Assembly (NCBI GenBank): GCA_036873755.1
Contig: JAVTVY010039192.1
Location: 62,001-126,000, forward strand
DNA: 64,000 nucleotides
Origin: Hanleya hanleyi
Taxonomy: Eukaryota > Mollusca > Polyplacophora > Lepidopleurida > Hanleyidae
Reading direction: 5' to 3'
This document shows positions 47,175 through 57,958 of the stretch, in pieces. Position 1 is the first letter of the stretch. The number at the start of each line of letters is the position of its first letter. Made by a program: the position numbers and the translations under genes. The notes under the pieces were generated by a model. That model was given only the letters and a program-made list of their open reading frames with translations. It ran no database searches and was not told the origin of the DNA.

Positions 47175-47690
47175 GGACAGTAACGCCCGCCCACGCCCAG
47201 CTCAACGCTTCAGCGCCCTGGTGAAATAGCTCAGAAGATATCCCATACATACCCCTTGGAATTGACACTAATTCATCGAAATGCAGTGACGTCCATCAAC
47301 GCCCGTCGTTACGCCTCAACGCCCTATCTTAACGCCTTAACGTCCGTCGTCACGCATTAACGCCTGTCCCAATGCCTTAACGCTTTATCTTAACGCTCTA
47401 GCTTAACGCCTCTACTAACGCCTTAACGCATGTGTGGTATACCCGCACCCTGGTGTACCCTTTGCCCTACGGGCTATAGGGTACATGGTGTGCCACACAA
47501 GAGTTAAGGCGTTTGAGGCGTTAGTAGAGGCGCTAAGCTAGGGCGTTAGATAAGGCGTTAAGGCGTTACGATAGGGCGTTAAGATGTTGAGACAGGCGTT
47601 AAGGCGTAACGACGGGCGTTAAGGCCTTAAGATAGGACGTTAAGGCGTAACGACGGGCGTTGACGGGCGTCCCAATCCGCTGGAAAGCGA
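47175..47690. repeat. AACGCC palindrome: about 180-bp arms with 45-bp loop
   Basis: The left arm 47280-47455 (CAACGCCCGTCGTTACGCC, CTATCTTAACGCC, GCTTAACGCCTCTACTAACG) is mirrored at about 47500-47680 as GGCGTTAGTAGAGGCG through GGCGTAACGACGGGCG. The loop region (CCGCACCCTGGTGTACCC...GGGTACATGGTGTG) is itself imperfectly palindromic. Both arms are built from AACGCC subrepeats. The preceding 47175-47280 matches 46085-46190 directly. Confidence 0.9.
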
Positions 47691-48480
47691 TATTGGCCCA
47701 TCTAGACCTGGTTGATAAGGGTTTTTCCTATTTTAGGGGTAAAGTCCGTGTTTCCGGATTTTATATGTTCAAACGCAATCGTAATTTTACATGCACCCAC
47801 CCATGACTTGATCGCACTGGAGGAGCGCTTCACTTTGACACCTCTCACGACCCATTTGGACCAAAAGTGGCCCACCTCGACCCCAAATCGTGCATTCCCA
47901 TGCACCTATCTTACTGCGCATGCGCGGAATGACGTCATTTCCACATCACACTCATCCAGTGGGATACTCCCTCACGAGTGCTTCACAATGACACCTCTCA
48001 CGCCCCATTCGTACCACATGGTTCAAGTGTAAATTCCGTGTTCCACTTTTTATATTTTCAAACCAAATCCTAAATTTACATACACCCACTAAGCCACACT
48101 GCCTTTCTCGGCAGATTGATCCGCTGGGGACCGATATTAGCCCCTCTAGACCTGGTTGATAGGAGTTTTCCCTATTTTAGGGGTAAAGTCCGTGTTCCAC
48201 TTTTATATGTTCAAACCCAATCCCAATTTTTCATACACCCACTAACCCACCCTGCCTCTCTCGGCAGGTCCCGATCCGCTGAAAAGCGATATTGGCCCAT
48301 CTAAACCTGGTTGATAAGGGTTTTCTTTATTTAAGTCCGTGTTTCAGGATTTTATGTGTTCAAACCCAATCCTAATTTTACATGCACCCACCCATGACTT
48401 CATCGCCCGGTAGGAGCGCTTCATTTTGACACCTCCCACGACCCAATACCGCAAATGTCCATGAGTGGGTTTCCCAGTGG
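47690..48480. repeat. Subterminal repeat arm of the large inverted locus (right)
   Basis: Three units, each with GATCCGCTG, GCGATATTGGCCC, TCTAGACCTGGTTGATA, AGTCCGTGTT and TTCAAACCCAATCC (starts near 47670, 48117, 48270). Inverted matches to 44690-45010 occur (GGAGCGCTTCA...GACACCTC, CGACCCCAAATCG, TACTGCGCATGCGCGGAATG). No gene; the small open frames are artefacts. Confidence 0.75.
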
Positions 48481-49849
48481 AACCAACATTGTCCACTGTG
48501 CCAGTATGGACCTATTGCCAGAACTACCATACCCACCGCATGGCTTCGAGACCCCTCCCATCGTATTCACCATCGCGAGACGAAGAAAACAAGATGCCAC
48601 ACCCCATATTAAAATCCACAAGAACGATAAAAAATGGCCACCCCTATCCCATACATGCATTCCCCGTATAGATTAACATGCAAATGTTCGAATCAGGGGA
48701 GATCGCCCGGAATTTGGCCCATAGAGGTTTCGCCTAGTCAGAGTTGTCGTCCTTGCGGCCAGAGTGTATAGATGGAGCTACGATTTTAATGCTCAGAACA
48801 TCCGGGTATTTGCCCCCTGTACGCCATTTTCAGCTACCAATACAACACAAACGGACCTGCACGGATGTTTTTTAACCTTTTGCGAGCGATTGTACCATGC
48901 AAAATTATATAAAACTAACAGGCGGGTGTATGTATCGAATTCATTCATACCACGGACGACAACATGTTGAGATTTGCTGGTCCGCGATGACGTCATGCTC
49001 TGTCGGTCATCTTGGACTAACGTAGGACGAACGTTGTGCGGCCGCCATTTTTGTTTGTTTGTTTACAATTTGCGGAGACATACTGGACACGACACGCTCG
49101 ATCATGTTGTCGCACTGACCATAGACTCGTAATACATCGTACAACATTTATAGGTTATCTTTATTACTATAAGTCTTACTGCCCATGTATATATATGTAT
49201 TTTTTTTTTCGTGCCATGACTGACCCTCGTTCTCTGGTCCCGCTACATTTGTTTATGAAATAAACAACAAATTCAATATTTGGTATTGCTACTGGGACCG
49301 CACTTTTTATTACAACATCACCGTTAGGCAACTACCATTCATGTTACACGTTATTTCCAATTACCGATATCATCACTATCTACAATTTCCTCGAAAACAC
49401 ATACAGAATACAATGACCGACAGCTTTAGCACATATATGTCTAATTTTATATCTTAGTGCCTAATAATCGTAACGTCACAATCATATTATGCTACATTTA
49501 TAAACAACCTAAAAACAAAGATAAACGCCTACCGCTGGCCAGGAACAACCCCCAACCACAATTAGTCATGTAAGGAGGAAACCTGCCCCCAACCCATTGC
49601 GGCCCGGCAAACTCTATGGGAGTAGAGTGGTTATTTATATCATCAGTCATTTGTGCGTGCCTACCACATATTTTATATAATAATATACTTGAACAATTTA
49701 TGCACACATATGATTGACATGAATGTTTTATATAACACGTTGTCCTGTATATAATTTAACTAATTCTATAATTCCATCATCGAAATGTTAATTATCTGAA
49801 TCGATCGATAAATAAAAACCTATATACAAAATCTCATACTCATACACTG
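48481..49849. other. Unresolved DNA, no gene recognised
   Basis: Mixed sequence with small open frames on both strands and no domains. GATGACGTCATGC and GCGGCCGCCATTTTTG near 48985-49050 look promoter-like, but I see no associated coding exon. A rightward AATAAAC near 49259 could be a polyadenylation signal of an unseen transcript. Confidence 0.35.
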
Positions 49850-49983
49850 TTGGAGTGTTGGTGTAAGATTGTTTTGCATAGATGCTCTAAGATTTGTTCA
49901 TCATGAGTATTAGTATCTACTAATACTCATGATGAACAAATCTTAGAGCATCTATGCAAAACAATCTTACACCAACACTCCAA
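49850..49983. repeat. Perfect 66-bp palindrome with 2-bp centre
   Basis: Arms from TTGGAGTGTTGGTGTAAGAT to GAGTATTAGTA and their exact reverse complement are separated only by TC at 49916-49917. I found no mismatch. The structure would be an uninterrupted hairpin of 66 base pairs. It is either a very young inverted duplication, a small-RNA precursor locus, or a fold-back artefact of sequencing or assembly. Confidence 0.9.
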
Positions 49984-50159
49984 CTAGTAATAGTCTGTGA
50001 TATTAATTATTGAACGGGTAAATATGCAAATACGTATATACAGAATTCTCGTACTATATTGCTAATAGATGAAAAATCAACGTTTCCTTCCACCAGCATT
50101 TCCAGCCAATAATAATAATTAACGTTTTCCTCTAATTGAATTCCAATTTTGTAAAAAAT

Positions 50160-50290
50160 TTGGCAGCATGGTCCCAGTCATACGTGCTGAATGAAAACCA
50201 CATTAATTTACACCTTGTTTAATACCTTCCCCAGGGCGGGAAGACACCGCCCTGGGCAAGCTCAATTGTTAAACAAAACAATTAATTTCC
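50160..50290. repeat. Dispersed repeat with GGGCGG hairpin, copy 1
   Basis: GGTCCCAGTCATACGTGCTGAAT, then the hairpin CAGGGCGG(GAAGACA)CCGCCCTG and ATTGTTAAACAAAACAAT. The same ordered blocks occur at 60718-60845. The element class is unknown. Confidence 0.7.
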
Positions 50291-50359
50291 TAAACACATT
50301 TCACTAACCAGAGAAAACAATTTCCCTCTAATTCATACTTCAACCGAGAGAAATAATGT

Positions 50360-50760
50360 TATATATAGCCCCGTAGACGTCTCGTGACGACCTTATTTGG
50401 TCGTATTGTCCCTGGGAATTTATATGACCTTTGTGACGTCACACGAGCGGCACGTAGACAAAACCGATTCACGGAGAATGACGTGCGATACATATTGACT
50501 CCTGCGCACCATTATTAATATCCGGTTGCGCTTGCGCATAAGGCTAAATGCCGTCACATTGACACCAGGGGGCGCTGTTGACCTACTTGTGGCGCCACTT
50601 CCGGTTCAGGTCACGTGACCGGAAGTGACCTTTGACCCCTGTGCACCATTATTAATATCCGGTATTGTGCGCATGCGCAGGGGTCCGGAAGTGACGTCAT
50701 AAGTAGGTCAACAGCGCCTCCTGGGAAGTAGTCCATAGTTTCGGATTATTGGTCCCCCCT
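50360..50760. repeat. Motif-dense repeat related to 44100-44458
   Basis: Two copies of ATTATTAATATCCGGT (50511, 50648) flank GACACCAGGGGGCGCTGTTG (CTCF-like core) and ACTTCCGG...TCACGTGACCGGAAGTGACC. GTGCGCATGCGCAGGGG and GTCCGGAAGTGACGTCA follow. The outer blocks GGCGCTGTTGACCTACTT and AAGTAGGTCAACAGCGCC are inverted. Same motif vocabulary as 44100-44458. Confidence 0.8.
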
Positions 50761-50792
50761 CAAAAATATTTATACTGCAGAGCGCCCGGGTC

Positions 50793-50856
50793 AACCTGTA
50801 ACCATCTCGGTCATCTATACGCGGTAAGACTTATGGATGGTGAAGTGTACGCAAAT
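50793..50856. mobile_element. 64-bp deletion form of the 35043-35478 family
   Basis: Flanked by an exact 11-bp duplication GCGCCCGGGTC (50782-50792, 50857-50867). It keeps both ends of the 436-bp relative (GTAACCATCT...TACGCGGTAAGAC and TTATGG(A/G)TGGTGAAGTG) but lacks about 370 bp between them. Confidence 0.7.
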
Positions 50857-52151
50857 GCGCCCGGGTCTGACCACATGATAAGTATCCTTCCCTTTTTGAT
50901 AACCAGTATTTATACTAGTACCAAGCTTCTAGGTAGTGGGTCATTCCATGAAATGGGGGTACCAAAGTGTGACATGCAAACCAATTTTGAAAAGATGTCA
51001 ATTCCTGGCTGCACTAACTCAGGGATAATATTGATATACAGAGATTCGGAAAACATAAGAAAACGGATAATATTCCACAATTTGGGAGAAAAATAAAAAA
51101 ATGAAGTTGCGCGTGTAACGAGGACACGAAACTATATGCAAAATTCATCACATAACACGTTAATTTAAGTGTCAAATAGAATAAAAACATGATCAAATGT
51201 TAGAATATTTAATCCTATTCTTAGTCAGCATATTTAGTGGCATTGACTGCCTCAATCCAATCAAGTGGTGCGTGTAACATGGACACCAAAAATGGCTTCG
51301 TGTCCTTTCGCATACATCATGTGAAATCACCATACTAGGTCGCCATCAAACTCTAGACTTTACCATCAAACTGATCATGGCACATGAACATTTTATATGT
51401 AAGACTGGTCTTAGTTTAACTTTCTTTCTTCTGGAATCAACATTTGTTTGTCACACATGTAACGAAGTGGCAAATGTAACTGTTCAGGACGCGAAATAGC
51501 ACAATACTACTTGACCGCTATTTTTTGCAATTGCCTCATTATATGGCCCCTGCTCTGAAGTGGCTCCACCAGCCATGTCACAAATACTGGGTTCCATTGC
51601 TGCACATTGTAATTCATACCAAAAAAAAAATAAGTAAATGCAAGCCGAGGGTGGCGCGTGTAACACATGAAAGTGGAAACGAAAGTGAGGCATAAAAGTA
51701 TATTCCATCTACAGCTATTAAGGACACATCGAAATCCTGTCATATTTGGATCAATAATAGACAAGATTAGCCCAGCTCAAGAATACTTTTGAATGACCAC
51801 TGAATGACCTTTTTGTGGTGACAGGTAAGTGGTAAAGTAAGTAACAAAAGAGGACACCAAGCGTTAGACGCGCAACCTGAATTTTGAGGGTTTCATGCAT
51901 CCAGAATCTGCATTTAAGGGTGACTGATATGAAATAAACTAAAATAAATTGAAAGACATGAGCCAGATCGATACTTGTTTTATTGGTAAAATTTATTAAC
52001 AATTCATGCACACAGTGCAAACAAAAGCATCAATGTTTGCAATGTTTGCAATGTCACATTTTTGGGGTCCGTGGGTGTCCTCATATGCTGACACCAATGG
52101 TCCTCCAAAAGTAATGGGCGTACATATAACTAAGATGTTATCTTATGTATA

Positions 52152-52991
52152 CTGTAAAACATGTTTCTTTCGCGTGCATGAAACTTTCGCGATTTTCGCG
52201 ATTGGAATAAATCGCGAAAGTTTCATGAACGCGAAAGAAACATGTTCATATGACAAGGGTGAAGACAAGAACGCAACAACAACAACGACAGCGAGTGGAC
52301 ATGAGAGCAATTGTTTTCGACATTAGCAAAGTTTTAATGGTCTCACTACCTAAGCTCTATTTAGAAGCGACTGTTTAAAGCACCGGATACAGTTCTTCTA
52401 AATTAGTCCCAAAACTTGCATATGTGAAGCAAGTGTAATACTAGAAACAGCTCTTTTCTGCCATTCCGAAACAATGTCTCCATACCACACGGTGAACTGA
52501 TCTTTCAGAGCGGCCTTGAAAGCTCCATTCCCGCTGAGATCTAACTGCTGGAGCTCTCCGTTGCGGTATTCATTTACTTTAGCGGAGTTCAAATGACAAC
52601 TATACCTGCACATCTCGTGATGTAGACTTTGTTTACCTACGGGAATTCCTTTTAAGGCTGAAACAGCGGGATTGAAATAACCTGCCCCCAACAGTCAGGA
52701 AACCTCTGTTTGACTATCAGTAACTGTATCTTCATACAGTTAACGCCGCCTTTTGTTAGACTCGTGTTGGTCCTATGAAACGACCACACTGAGCGCACCC
52801 ACATGTGAATACACGTGGCTTTGCCGATTTTGCCACCTCCGGTATGTATTTCCCATGTCTATTAGTATGATATATTTGTAAATTATTTTTTTTTTCTGAC
52901 ACAGAGAGAATCGCGAAAGTTTCATGTCGCGAATTTTTTAAAATTGAAAAATCGTGAAAGTTTCATGTCGCGAAAGTTTCATGTTTTACAG
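52152..52991 (-). mobile_element. pogo-like element with TA duplication
   Basis: Ends CTGTAAAACATG and CATGTTTTACAG flanked by TA (52150-52151, 52992-52993), as in the Tc1/mariner-pogo superfamily. Subterminal AAAGTTTCATG(T/A)(T/C)GCGA motifs are repeated at both ends (52163-52240 and 52913-52985). Only the C-terminal part of a transposase remains, so this is an internally deleted copy. Confidence 0.85.
52398..52691 (-). pseudogene. pogo/Tigger-type transposase C-terminal remnant
   Basis: A 97-aa minus-strand frame with GELQQLDLSGNGAFKAALKD followed by a short Trp-containing helix. This corresponds to the end of DDE_1 transposases, where LQPLDVxVNxPFKxxLRxxW is conserved after the second catalytic Asp. 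The catalytic residues themselves are absent, so it cannot be active. It lies inside the TA-flanked element above, which supports the family assignment. Confidence 0.75.
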
Positions 52992-53119
52992 TATCTCCTT
53001 GTATCTGGCATTAAATAGGAATAAATGTTTTTCAAATTAGTGTAATATTTTAGAAAATTCACTGGTTTTAAGTTTGAGTGCTTAAAGGTGACCCCATTTC
53101 ATGGAATGACCCTACTACC

Positions 53120-54164
53120 ATTCCTTCAAAATGACATATGCGGAGAGGTGGCTCGATTGAGCTATATGGCGGGTCGGGTCGCGAAGTCAACCTTCGTCAG
53201 CCTCAGTTTCGTACGTTTTCCAGGTGTTTAAAAATAGGGTTATATTGTGTATGGGGTATGTGACAAAAATCGGCGTGGTCGACCCCATATTTTGAATAGC
53301 TTTTTTATCTTGCCTCCAGACGAGAAACACTGGAGAGAAATCTTGTGGAAATCGATTGTCAAGATTTCTCCAGGAAGTGAACGAAATATGGCGTATTTTG
53401 GGTCATTTTAATAGATTTTCCAGAAAATTTGGAGTACATTCCGAGGGAAGAAAATTTATCTCGGGTTAAATTTGCATAACTGGCTTATATGTTAAATTAA
53501 TGGTATGAGTATTCCCATGAAGAAAATATGTACTTTTATATGGGTTTTCTGTATGGTTTGGCAACTCGGAAAGACGGAAGGATTATACCAAGAGTCTATT
53601 TCCAGCAACGAGGGGTCTACTATGATAGTGTCAATGTGATGGCATTTAGCCTTATATTACTATTATCGCACGACCGAGAAGAACAATTGAGCATTTTACA
53701 CTTTACATCAGCATCTACAAATCTGGCATCATCCGTATCTGGCAGCAAAAACCTTTAAACCCGAACAACCCTGCTTTCACCCACTCGATCCCCAACACTT
53801 TGCCAAAATCACTAAAATTATATCTACGTCTTCGTCATCAACGAAAGATCTACAGTGAAGCTCCACTGTAACTAGACAAACAACAGGGACAATTCTACCG
53901 TAAAATCGTTGATGGTAAAAACATCACACCGTATAGGCCCCTACTCGGTCCGTAACAGTTTCAAAACAGAATGTCGCAAATCATTCACGAGAAATCGACG
54001 TCTGCCCCAACGCCGATCTACTTCTTCTATCCCGATTTTCTGCTCAGTTAGTAAATTAACAAAAGGCTGTCTTATTTGTCCCGCCGAACGAGGAGGATCT
54101 TTGATTCAAAGCCTCACCGTTCTGACTATGCAGTCATGGTTAATCGGCATGATAGACGACATGC
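53120..54164. other. Unresolved DNA
   Basis: No gene recognised. Open frames at 53528-53758 and 53909-54283 carry no known domain; the second runs into a palindrome arm. Probably old repeat DNA. Confidence 0.35.
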
Positions 54165-54251
54165 ATCTTCATTTTATCCAGCCAATTTCTACGTTCCCAC
54201 TTCGAACTTCGAAGTGGGAACGTAGAAATTGGCTGGATAAAATGAAGATGG
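54165..54251. repeat. Perfect 43-bp palindrome with 1-bp centre
   Basis: CATCTTCATTTTATCCAGCC onward to CCCACTTCGAA is mirrored exactly around C at 54208. Both flanks then read (A/G)ACGACATG, so the similarity extends a little beyond. It may be a very recent inverted duplication or an artefact. Confidence 0.9.
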
Positions 54252-55136
54252 ACGACATGAAGAGTACAGACAAAAACAGGTAAGTCAACACATAAAGAGA
54301 CGATGAATACTACTGAGCACGCAACAGGTACACAAGACAGCACGTAATGGTTAGCTTGGACTAAAACGTCAGCAAAACTGAATAGACTTTCAACGTTCTC
54401 AACACATTAAATCCAGTGAATATAAGAACAGAATTTAACACACAGTTAGACGAAACATTCACAAAACCACAGTACAAAAATCCAAACGAAACGCGATGTA
54501 AATCGACAATTCTATAACACTTGTGTGAATAACATCGAGCTAACCGTGCAATTATTACACGATTTACCACGGTTATGTGAAATGTACATGTGCCAAGTGC
54601 AGGTGTTCATTAGGTGATTCCATTTCACAAGTCGGATGAGAAAACGGACGTCTGCTTCCATAAAAGTAACAATGGAATAAAACAAACAAATAAATAAATT
54701 ACAAGATAAAATTTCTTTCTCAACTTTAACTGTTGTTTCCATCGGGAAATTGATTAACAAAGCGACACAAATAGGCATATATCCACGTAATTTCCCAACA
54801 GCTGACTTAGCTGACAAAATCACTCCCCATTTGAGGGATCACATAAACTCGTCCACTGACATTGGCACGATGCCAACCGAGACGGGAGCATCGTCCCAAC
54901 ATCAGTCCGCTTCCGGTATCACCACCGCACACGTTCGCCTGAATTTTCTCCGAACATTTTTGATGTGTTTTTCACCTTTCGGTCAACATAATCTGATAAT
55001 TCTGACAGGTATAGGTTCGTAAGCCCAACGACATACTTCTGCAACCCGATCGGCGCCTGGATCTTGATTATACTCGTTTTTGTGGTGCTTTTTCTAATTG
55101 GTTGCTGCCGACGCCGTTCAATCGACGATTTTCAAG
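54252..55136. other. Sequence 5' of the LINE ORF1
   Basis: No gene seen. The last few hundred bases may be the 5' untranslated region of the retroelement whose ORF1 starts at 55137, but its 5' boundary could not be fixed. Confidence 0.35.
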
Positions 55137-56072
55137 ATGGCGGCCAATAGGGCGAGTCGAGGGAAAAAGGCAGCTTCCAACGCAAGTTCAACTGCAAACA
55201 ACCACGATCTCGATGATGATTCGACGTGCGGCTTGTGTGAAATTCACATTGGCAGAAAAGATATGGCAATGGAGTGTGATCTATGTGAATTCTGGTATTG
55301 CCTAAAGTGTGCCGATCTGGAACCAGATTTTTACACCTTGCTGAACAACAAGAAGGGTCTGATGGATGCAATGATGTGGTTTTGCCCGGGGTGTACTAGA
55401 GCTTTGCCTGGCGTGAAGAATCTCTATAAGGGCTCTCAGAGAATGGAATCGAGACAGAAAGTAATGGAGAATGATGTAAATGAACTAAAAACCCAGATGA
55501 GTTCGATGAATGCAAAATTAGAATCACTCCAGGCCATTCCACAACATGGAACAGATCTTTCCAGTACCGACGCTGCAAATTTGGAGAGATTGGTCGAAGA
55601 GGCAGTCTCAGAGAGCAGACTGAGAGAATTAAAAAAGAACAACTTGATTATTCAGGGCTTAGATGAGAGTGTGGGTAAGGACTCCCTGGAAACAAAACAG
55701 CGTGACATGCAAGGTGCACTCCACATATTGAATGCTATAACTGGGGAGAACTCTGATACAATTAAGGGAGAGATTCTGTCACTTGATCGCATCGGAGCGA
55801 AAGCCGACAACAGGCCAAGACTTTTCAAGGTGTGTTTTAATGATTCTTCTTTCAGAAGGCGGGTGCTGGCTGGTGCAAAAAATCTTAGGGAGAGCGCAGA
55901 TCCAAGGCTGAACAAAATCTATGTTGTTCCTGATTTAACCCAGAAGGAGCGAACGAGAAACTTTCACCTACGCGAGGAACTGAGGGCACGCTGACAGGCA
56001 GGAGAGAATGTCGTGATCAAAAGGAATATCAGAGTGGTGGAGGACACAGAGCCTCCCTCTCGACCGATGTAA
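55137..56072 (+). pseudogene. Non-LTR retrotransposon ORF1 with PHD finger, one in-frame stop
   Basis: ATG in the context TTCAAGATGGCGG starts a 285-codon frame to TGA 55992-55994; the same frame continues in recognisable sequence (GENVVIKRNIRVVEDTEPPS) to TAA 56070-56072. Order: Ser/Ala-rich basic N-terminus, PHD-like finger (CGLCEIHIGRKDMAMECDLC, then WYCLKC and a final C-x2-C near residue 83), coiled coil (about 95-150), then an RRM/L1-ORF1-like domain (NNLIIQGLDES... and FKVCFNDSSFRRRVLAGAKN). PHD fingers in ORF1 occur in CR1-related and other invertebrate LINEs (family knowledge). ORF1 proteins bind RNA and act as chaperones in retrotransposition. No reverse transcriptase follows, so the copy is incomplete. 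Confidence 0.85.
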
Positions 56073-56435
56073 ATGACGTAGTTACAGATCCTGTAAATAC
56101 TGTTTCATTTGTAAATGAGTTACCATTTTCGGGCACTGAACATGTAAATAGGACACGTTTTCAATATTTTCTACACAAATGTAGACCGGTTATTATGATA
56201 TTTATTGGTACAAAATAGGGTGGTGATACGGAAGCGGAGTACAAGGAGTGAAGTCAGGTGTCTTGAGGAGCTAACAAGTCTAGGACTTAAGCTCAAAGCG
56301 GAGGTATCAAGGTATCAAGGTATCAGTGAACGAGTTTTTTCAAAAAGGGGAGAAAGGTTGTCAAAGTTTAAAGTATGTTTTAAACCTTTCATTGTAATCT
56401 TTGTTGATAATCAATTTGAGCAGTGCAATAGAACA
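56073..56435. other. Sequence after ORF1, no reverse transcriptase
   Basis: Instead of an ORF2, this holds short AT-rich sequence with GTAAATGA(C/G)TTA-like repeats (56068-56150) and an AAGGTATCAAGGTATCA repeat near 56308. The LINE therefore lost its 3' part, or the junction is an insertion or deletion. Confidence 0.4.
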
Positions 56436-56606
56436 GAAATAATGTTTTCATTGGCGTGCTAAATGGTTATTTTACGCACGGTTAGTGTGGCAAAGTTTAT
56501 AAATTTTAGGGCGCGGGCTCCGCCCTTGCCCTAAAGTGTAAACTTTCCCACACTAGCCGTGCGTAAAATAACCATTTAGCACGCCCATGAAAACATTATT
56601 TCTTAA
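56436..56606. repeat. Hairpin element with 75-bp arms and GC-rich loop
   Basis: GAAATAATGTTTTCATTGGC on through GTTATTTTACGCACGG and CAAAGTTTA is mirrored at 56541-56606. The loop GGGCGCGGGCTCCGCCC is itself palindromic. Few mismatches. Confidence 0.85.
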
Positions 56607-57955
56607 ATATACGAAAATTAGACAGGGCTATTCAAAACACGTACCCAAAGATCAACAATCTTTACAGGGACCCCCATTATCGCTAAAGTGAACCATGCGC
56701 GACATGATAAAAAGCTGATCTTCTCTGAATATATTTTCATCACCTTAATTAGTTATGGTCAATTACGCTATCAACATTTGGGGGTCTCTTCGGTTTGTCT
56801 TCCTATTGTGTTGAAATGTTCATTAGTTGACAATTATTTGTGTGGGTCATCAAAGTCATACAGATTCCACATCACAAAGAAATCTTTGGCATATAGGTTT
56901 ACACATTGTGAAGAGGGGTAAGTTGATGGAATATTTTTTCTTCATATTTATCCTTACATATGGAATAAAACCTGATCATATCCAACATTGACAGCCCTTC
57001 TAGGGGGAGATAACACAGAAAGAACCGTTATGGAGAGATAACTCATAACCTTTATTGCTTACTGTATATCTCCTCCGCGCATTCAGGTCTGGATTCCGGC
57101 TGATTCTAGCCGCTCTTCTGGTTCTGTGTAATTTTCAAACAGATACACATACATGAATCTGTTTGATCCAGTTTGACTGAGGTAATTATGGTAAACAATA
57201 CAGATGAACATACAATATTACTGATGGGGCCAAGAGGTTAACCACAGGTAATTTAACTTGTTTATTATTATTTTTTTATTATTTATTCACGAGGTATACC
57301 CATCTGCATAGTGTAGTTAGTTAACCAGTTATAGTTGGGTAGAGGTCATCTATTACAATTGTTTCCAAATCGTCTTATTGTTTTTCAGGTGGCGATAGAG
57401 TTTAGCTAAATCAAAGCCTATTGGTCCTGACAAAGAGATTGTGATTATAAACTATTTAATCTCTCTATTTAATCTTGTTCTTTTGGATTATGGACGCGGA
57501 AATTCTTTAATGGAAGACGACTAAATATTGACTGACGGACTAGACGTTTGTATTTCACTTTTCTTATAAGTTATTTTTGAAATCCTATATTGATTTAATC
57601 TTTAAATTATGCATTTAAAATACGAATAAGTCACGCCAGCTTTGAGTGGCACAAGGAATATTGGTTATCGCAATATTATATATTCCTCATTAGCGGTTAA
57701 GATAACGATTTATATTCTGTACGTTCAGCAATAGGCCAAAACATTTCCGCTCGTATGATGGCGAGTCTGGCTGCCAATTGATATTTAGGCGAGTATTGCT
57801 GCTTTCACATTTTGCATGCCAGATTTCTTTATTAATTGTTTAACTTCTAGATTGATGTGTAAAATACTGACGATAATAAATTTAATATTGTTATAGACCG
57901 GTACTGTACAAAAATTCCACAATAATTCCGCCCATGTAATCACCGCCCCTCACGC
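56607..57955. other. Intergenic DNA, no gene recognised
   Basis: AT-rich, with small open frames only. GGGGGAGATAACACAGAAA near 57004 resembles the (G)GGGAGATAAC motif at 44210. No RNA gene was seen. Confidence 0.4.
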
Positions 57956-57958
57956 TAA

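Larger units (their letters stand above)
50932..53119. mobile_element. 2.2-kb inverted-repeat element hosting a nested transposon
   Basis: The ends GGTAGTGGGTCATTCCATGA (left) and the reverse of GTGACCCCATTTCATGGAAT...CTACTACC (right) form about 30-bp inverted repeats. No transposase of its own was recognised. The interior has several CGTGTAAC(G/A)(A/T)GGACAC repeats (51106, 51271 and around 51658). A pogo-like element sits inside it at 52152-52991. Target duplication unclear. Confidence 0.7.
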
